NCBI RefSeq assembly: GCF_000685015.1
Contig: NZ_BAYA01000001.1
Location: 310,001 to 374,000 of the forward strand
DNA length: 64,000 nucleotides
Origin: Paraburkholderia bannensis NBRC 103871
Lineage (GTDB): Bacteria > Pseudomonadota > Gammaproteobacteria > Burkholderiales > Burkholderiaceae
Direction of reading: 5' to 3'
In this document: positions 57,711-64,000 of the stretch, piece by piece
Position numbering within the stretch: position 1 is the first letter of the stretch
Layout of the letters: each line of letters begins with the position of its first letter
Translations under genes and position numbers: made by a program
Notes under the pieces: model-generated
The model's database searches: none
What the model was told of the DNA's origin: nothing
What the model saw: the letters and a program-made list of their open reading frames with translations, nothing else

Positions 57711-58877
57711 TCAGGGCAGCACGAAGCGCGCGACATTGCCGCGCGCCGACGCGTACTTCGCCGCGTCGACCGGCTGACCATCGATGGTCATCGATTCGAT
57801 GCCGGCCTTGTTGCCCACCGTAACCTTCAACGGCCCCACTCCGGTGATTTCACGGGCGTCGCTGCCGCGAATCAGTCCGGAGAAGACCTCCTTACCGTCT
57901 TTCTGTCGCACGTTGACCCAGGTGTCCTGCGTCACGCGGATCGCGAATGTCGAAGTGTCGCCTGCCGCCGCGACAGGTGCCGATGCGGCCTGCGCCGCCG
58001 GCTCGCTCGCCGCTTGAGCGGCCTGAACCGCCGGCGCCTGCACGGCGCTTGCCGCCTTCGGCGCTGTCGCTGTGTTCGCGACCGGCGCTGCGGGTGCCGA
58101 CGCGACCGCCCCAACCGACGCAACCGGTGCCACCGCTGCTGCCTGCGGCGCGCTCGCCGCGCCTTGATCGGCGCTCGCCTGCGCGTCCGGCGGGAACGCC
58201 TGCGTCGCGGCCTGATCTGCGCCCTGTGCGTCCGATGCACCCGCCGTTGAACCTTCCGTCACCGTCGCCGACGATGCGCCCGCGTCGCCGCTTGCCGTGC
58301 TGCTGCCCACGCCGTTCGCCATCGATTTGATGCGCGCGAACCAGGCCGACGAATCGCCGCTATTGGTACGCCACATGCCGATCACCACGACAGCGACGAT
58401 CACCAGCGCCACGCCCCAAAGCCACGACGCACGGCGTCGCGGCGCACGCACGCCGCCCGAGCCACCAAGCGACAGCGAGACACGGCCGCGCGGCAGGTCG
58501 GCACCCGCCGAAGCGGGCATCGACAGATCCTGCTGCGCTTCGCCACGCTCGCGGCGCAGCGCCTGGGTGAACGGCGCGGGATCCGCGCCGAGCAGCTTCG
58601 CGTAGGCGCGCACCACGCCGACTGCGAACGTCGCGTCGGGCAGATGGCTGATATCGCCCGCTTCGAGTTCGCGCAGCTTGGGCACCGCCACCTTCAGACG
58701 CGCCGAGACATCCTCGACCGACCAGCCCTTCGACTGGCGCAACTGCGCGAGTCGCGCGCCCACTGCGCCGAGCGTCTCGGGCACGGCCTGCACCGGCGAC
58801 GGCGCACTCTCATGCGCCGAACGGCCTGCGTTGGTCTCTGTCCCGTCTGTCCCGAAAGGGTGCTGCGGCTCGCTCAT
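57711..58877 (-). CDS. rodZ: RodZ-like cell-shape protein
   Basis: Bitopic membrane protein that links MreB to the elongation machinery. It has 388 residues: an N-terminal helix-turn-helix domain (about 35-100), a basic stretch RAPRRR, one membrane segment (about 151-169), a long Ala/Gln/Ser linker (about 190-305) and a C-terminal periplasmic beta domain. It sits between rlmN and ispG as in many proteobacteria. The linker is compositionally extreme. Confidence 0.88.
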   Translation of the reverse strand: MSEPQHPFGTDGTETNAGRSAHESAPSPVQAVPETLGAVGARLAQLRQSKGWSVEDVSARLKVAVPKLRELEAGDISHLPDATFAVGVVRAYAKLLGADPAPFTQALRRERGEAQQDLSMPASAGADLPRGRVSLSLGGSGGVRAPRRRASWLWGVALVIVAVVVIGMWRTNSGDSSAWFARIKSMANGVGSSTASGDAGASSATVTEGSTAGASDAQGADQAATQAFPPDAQASADQGAASAPQAAAVAPVASVGAVASAPAAPVANTATAPKAASAVQAPAVQAAQAASEPAAQAASAPVAAAGDTSTFAIRVTQDTWVNVRQKDGKEVFSGLIRGSDAREITGVGPLKVTVGNKAGIESMTIDGQPVDAAKYASARGNVARFVLP

Positions 58878-59099
58878 CCCAAAGTCCTTGCGTCGATTCT
58901 TTTCTAACCCACGACCGGCGGGCGCATCGCGCCCCGTCCCAAATCGCAGACCGTTTATAACAAAATGCGCGGCGTCTGTGCCGCATCCGATCGCTTCTGC
59001 AACGTTTCTTGTCAAACTGCCGTCAGCGCTGCGTTGCCCCCCGCGCAGCCGCTGCGGCCGGGTGCCGACCAACCGGTCAGCGCCCTTCGGCTTTTCCGC

Positions 59100-60260
59100 T
59101 CAATGCTGGACGGGCCAGACTTCGATGACCTTCTGGCCCGCGCGCTGGGTACGCTCGGCCAGACGCGTGCGATCCTTCACCTCGCCGGCGAGCTGACCGC
59201 AGGCCGCGTCGATATCGTCGCCGCGCGTCTTGCGCACGGTCGTCACGACGCCCGCATCCATCAGGATCTGCGCAAAACGCTTGATCTGTTCGTTCTTCGA
59301 GCGCAGCAAGCCCGATTCCGGGAACGGGTTGAACGGGATCAGGTTGAACTTGCACGGCACGTCACGCGTAACGGCGAGCAACTGGCGTGCGTGCTCTTCC
59401 GTGTCGTTCACGCCGTCGAGCATGCAGTACTCGAAGGTGATGAAGTCGCGCGGCGCCACCTTCAGGTAACGCTGGCACGCGGCCATCAGCTCGCGCAGCG
59501 GATACTTGCGGTTCAGCGGCACCAGTTCGTCGCGCAGCGCGTCATTGGGTGCGTGCAGCGAGACAGCAAGCGCCACCGGCAGGTCTGCGCCAAGGCGATC
59601 CATCATCGGCACCACACCCGAGGTCGACAGCGTGACGCGGCGGCGCGACAGGCCGTATGCGTTGTCGTCGAGCATCAGGCGCATCGCGGGCACCACGGCG
59701 TCGTAATTGAGCAGCGGCTCGCCCATGCCCATCATCACGACATTGGTGATGACGCGCTCGCCCTTGCCGTCGCCGCCGTTGGCGCGACCGCCCGCCTCGC
59801 CCAGCGACGCGCGCTGGGCGAATTCCGCCATGCGCAGCTGACCGATGATTTCGGCGGTGGTGAGATTGCGTGAAAAACCTTGCTTGCCGGTCGAACAGAA
59901 CCGGCAATTGACCGCGCATCCCGCCTGCGACGACACGCACAGCGTGCCACGCGTTTCTTCGGGGATGAACACGGTTTCGACCGCGTTACCGTTGCCGACG
60001 TCCACGAGCCATTTGCGCGTGCCATCGGAGGAAACGTTGTCGGAAATGATATCGGGCATGCCGATCGTGGCGCGCCCTTTGAGCTTCTCGCGCAGCGATT
60101 TGGCCAGATCCGTCATGCCGTCGAAATCGGCGGCATTGTATTGGTGGATCCAGCGCTGAAGCTGTTTGGCGCGAAACGGCTTCTCGCCCAGGCTTTCGCA
60201 ATAAGCGACGAGCCCTTGGGCGTCGAGATCGAGAAGGTTGACGGTGGAACTGCTCGTCAT
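59100..60260 (-). CDS. rlmN: 23S rRNA / tRNA adenine-C2 methyltransferase RlmN
   Basis: Radical-SAM methyltransferase modifying A2503 of 23S rRNA and A37 of some tRNAs. It has 386 residues. The cluster motif CxxxCxxC is Cys115, Cys119 and Cys122; a catalytic cysteine is expected in the C-terminal AACGQL segment. The ATG at 60260 has AGGA 7 bases upstream and is preferred to one five codons earlier. It precedes rodZ. Confidence 0.96.
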   Translation of the reverse strand: MTSSSTVNLLDLDAQGLVAYCESLGEKPFRAKQLQRWIHQYNAADFDGMTDLAKSLREKLKGRATIGMPDIISDNVSSDGTRKWLVDVGNGNAVETVFIPEETRGTLCVSSQAGCAVNCRFCSTGKQGFSRNLTTAEIIGQLRMAEFAQRASLGEAGGRANGGDGKGERVITNVVMMGMGEPLLNYDAVVPAMRLMLDDNAYGLSRRRVTLSTSGVVPMMDRLGADLPVALAVSLHAPNDALRDELVPLNRKYPLRELMAACQRYLKVAPRDFITFEYCMLDGVNDTEEHARQLLAVTRDVPCKFNLIPFNPFPESGLLRSKNEQIKRFAQILMDAGVVTTVRKTRGDDIDAACGQLAGEVKDRTRLAERTQRAGQKVIEVWPVQH

Positions 60261-60290
60261 GTCGAATCCTGCCATTTCAGTGCGAGAGCG

Positions 60291-60334
60291 CGCTTGCCGC
60301 CAATCCGGGCGAGCCCGAGACCGGGCGGCAAGCG
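60291..60334. repeat. Inverted repeat between ndk and rlmN
   Basis: Perfect 11-bp arms CGCTTGCCGCC and GGCGGCAAGCG are 22 bases apart, with a smaller internal CCGGG/CCGGG-type pairing. No T-run follows. It may be a 3'-end stabilising hairpin for ndk mRNA. Confidence 0.55.
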
Positions 60335-60392
60335 AGATCGCCGTTCGCGACCCTATGCTACTGTGAACTACCGCTTACCGCGCGTTAGTGAA

Positions 60393-60818
60393 TTAACGCG
60401 AGTAAACGTTGACTTCCGGGAAGAAGAACGCGATTTCAACGCGTGCCGTTTCCGCTGCGTCCGAACCGTGGACTGCGTTTGCGTCGATGCTGTCTGCGAA
60501 GTCAGCGCGGATCGTGCCCTTTTCTGCCTTCTTCGGGTCCGTTGCGCCCATCAGATCGCGGTGCTTCAGGATGGCGTTTTCGCCTTCCAGAGCCTGGATC
60601 ACGACCGGGCCCGAGATCATGAATTCAACGAGGTCCTTGAAGAACGGACGCTCTGCGTGAACAGCGTAGAACTTCTCTGCGTCAGCGCGCGAGAGTTGAA
60701 CCATGCGCGAAGCAACGATCTTCAGGCCAGCGTTTTCGAAGCGGCTGTAGATCTGACCGATCACGTTCTTTGCCACTGCGTCCGGCTTGATAATCGACAG
60801 GGTGCGTTCGATCGCCAT
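60393..60818 (-). CDS. ndk: Nucleoside diphosphate kinase
   Basis: Balances nucleoside triphosphate pools by phosphate transfer through a phospho-histidine. It has 141 residues of standard length. The active-site histidine is His117 in NAVHGSD, and the start [15 protein letters not shown] is the family N-terminus. TACAAT (60865-60870 on the minus strand) may be its -10 box with only a weak -35. It heads the large minus-strand cluster. Confidence 0.98.
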   Translation of the reverse strand: MAIERTLSIIKPDAVAKNVIGQIYSRFENAGLKIVASRMVQLSRADAEKFYAVHAERPFFKDLVEFMISGPVVIQALEGENAILKHRDLMGATDPKKAEKGTIRADFADSIDANAVHGSDAAETARVEIAFFFPEVNVYSR

Positions 60819-61112
60819 AAAAACTCCAGAAAATTAAGAGGTTACAGATTCAAATGAATCCGCAATTGTAGCATGTTCCCATGTATGATTGCGATTGAAC
60901 CCTGTTAGACCGGACAACCAGCCGAAACAGGCGCAAAAGCCGCGCCGCCGGGGCTTTCAGCGGGATTTAAGAATCCCGGCATACGCTCTGACACGATAGC
61001 TCAAACCGTGTGGCAACCCGTTGAAACTCTGGAGCGCCGCGCATATCTTACGAGGAGCGGTATGCGCAAAAGCCGCGCACCGCTAACCACGCGTCTCACG
61101 CAAGGAGAAAGC

Positions 61113-61811
61113 ATGAACGAGTATCCCTACAACTTCGGCCGCGGCGGCAGCGTCACCTCGGCGGAGACCCGCAACCGCGTACTGCGCAACACCTACTGGC
61201 TGCTGGCGCTGTCGATGGTGCCGACGGTTCTCGGCGCGTGGGTGGGCGTCACCACGGGCTTCTCGCTTTTCGCTGCCACCAGCCCCGCCATGAGCCTGCT
61301 CGCGTTCTTCGCGATCGCCTTCGGCTTCATGTTTGCCATCGAACGCACCAAGAACAGCTCGGTCGGCGTGTTCGTGCTGCTCGGCTTCACGTTCTTCATG
61401 GGCCTGATGCTTTCGCGCCTGCTGTCGTTCATCCTCGGTTTCTCGAACGGCCCGTCGCTCATCATGCTCGCATTCGGTGGCACCGGCGTGATTTTCGCTG
61501 CGATGGCCACCATCGCCACGGTCAGCAAGCGTGACTTCTCGGGCCTCGGCAAGTGGCTGTTCATGGGCGTGATCGTGATTCTGCTCGCCAGCGTCGCGAA
61601 CATCTTCCTGCACCTGCCCGCGCTGATGCTCACGGTGTCCGTGATGGCGATCGTGATTTTCTCGGCGTACATGCTGTTCGACGTGCAGCGCGTCGTGAAC
61701 GGCGGCGAGACCAACTACATCTCGGCCACGCTCGCGATCTACCTCGACCTGTACAACGTGTTCACGAACCTGCTGGCGATCCTCGGGATTTTCGGCGGCA
61801 ACCGTAACTAA
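61113..61811 (+). CDS. Bax inhibitor-1/YccA family membrane protein
   Basis: A 232-residue inner membrane protein with about seven hydrophobic segments. The family landmarks are the N-terminal RNTYWLLALSM segment and the C-terminal ATLAIYLDLYNVFTNLLAILG. YccA of E. coli inhibits FtsH, and the FtsH modulators HflKC are encoded in this same window. AAGGAG 7 bases before the ATG gives a strong start. It is divergent from ndk. Confidence 0.92.
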   Translation: MNEYPYNFGRGGSVTSAETRNRVLRNTYWLLALSMVPTVLGAWVGVTTGFSLFAATSPAMSLLAFFAIAFGFMFAIERTKNSSVGVFVLLGFTFFMGLMLSRLLSFILGFSNGPSLIMLAFGGTGVIFAAMATIATVSKRDFSGLGKWLFMGVIVILLASVANIFLHLPALMLTVSVMAIVIFSAYMLFDVQRVVNGGETNYISATLAIYLDLYNVFTNLLAILGIFGGNRN

Positions 61812-61848
61812 GGTCTTAAGGGTCGAAGCCAAATCGACCCTGCAAACA

Positions 61849-61880
61849 AAAAGCCCATGACGCGCGTCATGGGCTTTTTT
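61849..61880. terminator. Bidirectional terminator after the BI-1/YccA gene
   Basis: A 13-14-bp stem AAAAGCCCATGACG with CGTCATGGGCTTTT has a 2-base centre and runs of A on the left and T on the right. It lies between converging genes. Confidence 0.88.
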
Positions 61881-61923
61881 TCGTCCCGCGATTTCGTGAT
61901 TTCACCCGCAGCAACACACCCGA

Positions 61924-62700
61924 CTACAGCGTAAGCCAGTCGAATCCTTCGGCTTGCGTTGCGATGCCAATTTCCGTCGCTGCGTTTCCGAGCACGGCCG
62001 CCATCGCTGCGTGCGCCAGCTCCGGCGTGTTGTTCTGCTGGCTCAGATGCGCCGCAATCAGATGCCGAAGCTTCGAACGGTCGAGCGCCGCGAGAATCTC
62101 CCCCGCCGCGTCATTGTTCAAATGACCATACGACCCGCTGATGCGCGCCTTCAGCGACGCCGGATAGCGGCTCGTCGCCAGCATGTCGAGGTCGTGATTG
62201 CATTCGAGCACCAGTGCATCGCAACCGCTCAGCACCGAATGGATATGCGGCGTCGATTCGCCGACGTCGGTCAGCACGCCAAGCCGGCACGCACCGTCGT
62301 TGAACACGAACTGCAACGGCTCGCGCGCGTCGTGCGGCACCGTATAGGGCAGCACGCCAAGCTCGCCGATTTCGACCGCCTCGTCGCCCCAGAGGACGTT
62401 GAGTTCGACGCCTGCCGCTTCGTCGGCGCCGACCGCGCGGGCCGTGCCCCAGCTCGTATAAAGCGGGATCGACCAGCGGCGCGCCAGCGTGAGCGCGCTG
62501 CCGATATGGTCGCTGTGTTCGTGGGTAATGAGGATCGCGCTCAGGGTGTCGGCGGCGAGGCCCGCTCTCGCGAGCCGCCGCTCCACTTCCTTCGCGGAAA
62601 AACCGCAGTCGAGCAGCACGCGCGTGGGCGTCGCGCCGCCGCCTGCTTCTACTACCAGTGCGTTGCCTTCGCTACCGCTGCCGAGGCTCGCAAACCGCAC
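61924..62700 (-). CDS. MBL-fold metal-dependent hydrolase (YycJ/WalJ-like)
   Basis: A 258-residue metallo-beta-lactamase-fold protein. The metal motif is complete: His60, His62, Asp64 and His65 in THEHSDHIG, with later metal ligands in VPHDA and ECNHD. The start MRFASLGSGSEGNA matches YycJ-type exonuclease-like proteins. The biological substrate is not known for this branch. It starts 7 bases after the bamC stop and is probably cotranscribed with dapA-bamC. Confidence 0.88.
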   Translation of the reverse strand: MRFASLGSGSEGNALVVEAGGGATPTRVLLDCGFSAKEVERRLARAGLAADTLSAILITHEHSDHIGSALTLARRWSIPLYTSWGTARAVGADEAAGVELNVLWGDEAVEIGELGVLPYTVPHDAREPLQFVFNDGACRLGVLTDVGESTPHIHSVLSGCDALVLECNHDLDMLATSRYPASLKARISGSYGHLNNDAAGEILAALDRSKLRHLIAAHLSQQNNTPELAHAAMAAVLGNAATEIGIATQAEGFDWLTL

Positions 62701-62707
62701 GGCCGGA

Positions 62708-63862
62708 TCAGTTCAGCTGGGCGTGCAGCGCGGTCACGATGCGCTGCGCGTCCGACGAGGTATCCACCTGGCCGTTCTGGTCGAGAACCGCCACCTGGGT
62801 TTGCGCATCGCCCTTCGCGCGCACCGCAACGAGGAATTCCGGCCCCTGGTTCTTTGCTGCGTCCTTCTTCGGGTTGTAGAACAGCTTGCCGAACAGGCCG
62901 TCACCCTTGAGTTCCTGCATCGAGTCCGCGTAACGGACGTAGTAGATGCCCTTCGAGCGGTCGCGGTTGTCGACCGTGAAGTTGGTGCGGTCGAGCGCGA
63001 GGCCCACACGCAGCCAGGCGCTGTCGAACGATTCCGGCAGATCGAGCGTCGTGCCGTCCGTGCCGGCCGCAACCTTCGCGGTCGCCGACGACGGGCGTGC
63101 ATCAGTCAGCAGTTGCTTCGACTGCGCATCGGTCAGGCCGAACTTCTGCATGATCTTGGCGAGGAACGCGGCTTCGAGAGCCGGATCGCGCGGACGCTCG
63201 ACCCACTTCGAACCGGTCTTGTCCGTGCCCGTCAGCACTTCTTCCATCGCGCTATGCGTGACGGAGATATCGGTCTGGCCGTTCGGGCCGCGCGACACCA
63301 GCGTGCGGAAGCGGTCACGCGTGCCCGACGAGTACGCGAAATCGATCACGCGGCCGATCGTGCGGCGGAACCAGTCGTCCGGAATATTGGCGCGGTTTTC
63401 GGCCCAGTCCGTGGTCATGATGCCGGTGGCAGCCGAGTCGGTGGTCAGCGTGAAGCCGCTTTCCGACCAGAACTCCTGCAGCTGCGGCCAGACGTCGTCC
63501 GGCGTGCGGCCGTCGATCACGAGCCAGCGGTGATCGCCGTCACGCTCGACGTGCATGCCAAGCGGGTCTTGCGCGTCCGGCACGCCCAGCGTGGCATTGC
63601 CCGCCTTGGTGACGGTGCGCTGCGCGCTGCCGCCCAGCGTCAGCGTGGGCGCCGGCGCGACGTACTTCTGGCCGTTCGGCGCCGAAGACAGATCCTGCGG
63701 CACAGCCAGCGGCGGCGCGCTCGGCGTGTCCTTGTAGTTGACGCGATCCGACGCGAACATGTCGTTCAGCGACTCGCAGCCTGCGAGCGAGCCGATTGCT
63801 CCGATTGCGAGCGCCAGCACCGCCATGCGGGTTGCGTGGAGGGAAAGAGCGGAACGTTTCAT
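62708..63862 (-). CDS. bamC: Outer membrane assembly lipoprotein BamC
   Basis: Lipoprotein of the BAM complex, 384 residues. The signal peptide ends in lipobox SLAGC with Cys29. A flexible N-terminal segment is followed by two helix-grip domains (about 100-215 and 265-380). In E. coli bamC lies directly downstream of dapA; the same order appears here. Confidence 0.92.
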   Translation of the reverse strand: MKRSALSLHATRMAVLALAIGAIGSLAGCESLNDMFASDRVNYKDTPSAPPLAVPQDLSSAPNGQKYVAPAPTLTLGGSAQRTVTKAGNATLGVPDAQDPLGMHVERDGDHRWLVIDGRTPDDVWPQLQEFWSESGFTLTTDSAATGIMTTDWAENRANIPDDWFRRTIGRVIDFAYSSGTRDRFRTLVSRGPNGQTDISVTHSAMEEVLTGTDKTGSKWVERPRDPALEAAFLAKIMQKFGLTDAQSKQLLTDARPSSATAKVAAGTDGTTLDLPESFDSAWLRVGLALDRTNFTVDNRDRSKGIYYVRYADSMQELKGDGLFGKLFYNPKKDAAKNQGPEFLVAVRAKGDAQTQVAVLDQNGQVDTSSDAQRIVTALHAQLN

Positions 63863-63958
63863 GTGGACCTTCGTAATACGGGAACGCTGAGCCAGGATCC
63901 GCCGAAGTCTGTCGGCGGCCGGGCAATGCGACGTCGATTGAAAATGCGGCGCGTCGGC

Positions 63959-64000
63959 TTAGCCGATCAGGCCGGCCTCGCGCAGCGCTGCGCGCACCAC
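63959..64000 (-). CDS. dapA: 3' end of 4-hydroxy-tetrahydrodipicolinate synthase (partial)
   Basis: Only the last 13 codons and the TAA stop are inside the window; they read VVRAALREAGLIG. This fits a DapA C-terminus, and the position directly upstream of bamC matches the conserved dapA-bamC pair. DapA makes the first committed precursor of diaminopimelate and lysine. The call rests mostly on context. Confidence 0.65.
   Translation of the reverse strand: MVRAALREAGLIG

Overview
This window is high-GC chromosomal DNA from a betaproteobacterium of the family Burkholderiaceae, most like Paraburkholderia or Caballeronia. The evidence is gene content and order: gltX beside tRNA-Ala/Glu/Asp, accA-tilS-lysC-tRNA-Ser, and a long collinear run ndk-rlmN-rodZ-ispG-hisS-yfgM-bamB-der-hfq-hflX-hflK-hflC-hisZ-purA, ending in bamC next to the tail of dapA. 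I make no species call. I see no integrase, transposase, prophage, CRISPR array, rRNA or replication origin. The window is almost entirely conserved core genome.

Layout. 1-2.5 kb: three tRNAs with a strong promoter and a terminator, then gltX, all on the minus strand. 2.5-4.4 kb: a patatin-like lipoprotein and an NlpC/P60 peptidoglycan peptidase. 4.4-10.2 kb: a complete yejABEF peptide ABC importer. 10.3-12.8 kb: fabI, then a looser stretch with a PXPV-type exported protein, a lone fimbrial-like exported protein and tRNA-Ser. 13-20 kb: lysC, tilS, accA, an AlkA-type glycosylase and cysS on the minus strand. 20-23 kb: an exported TPR protein, two cyclophilins (exported and cytosolic) and lpxH on the plus strand. 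23-30.8 kb: cysE and trmJ (minus), then suhB, lplT and mutS (plus). 30.8-38.6 kb: lineage-specific exported proteins (a degenerate metallophosphoesterase-like protein, an Ala/Ser lipoprotein, a Gln-rich repeat protein) among slyD, the ribosomal oxygenase gene, a DinG-family helicase and a DUF465 gene. 38.7-43.1 kb: tex and kup, convergent. 43.4-60.8 kb: the large minus-strand translation, envelope and protease cluster. 61-64 kb: a BI-1/YccA membrane protein, an MBL-fold hydrolase, bamC and the 3' end of dapA.

Functional themes. Translation and RNA: gltX, cysS, hisS, tilS, trmJ, rlmN, der, hfq, hflX, the uL16 oxygenase and four tRNAs. Envelope: lpxH, lplT, bamB, bamC, rodZ, ispG, fabI, accA, NlpC and Yej. 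Protein folding and quality control: PpiA, PpiB, SlyD, HflK/HflC and YfgM-like. DNA repair: mutS, the AlkA-like glycosylase and the DinG-like helicase.

I found no clearly undescribed multigene system. The points most worth a second look are the NlpC-yejABEF pairing with a perfect palindrome between them, a tandem-duplication pattern just after the stop codons of four genes, a strong terminator between rodZ and ispG, the metallophosphoesterase-like protein with most metal-ligand motifs altered, and several exported low-complexity proteins. Start codons were chosen by domain boundaries, signal peptides and Shine-Dalgarno spacing; uncertain ones are marked.
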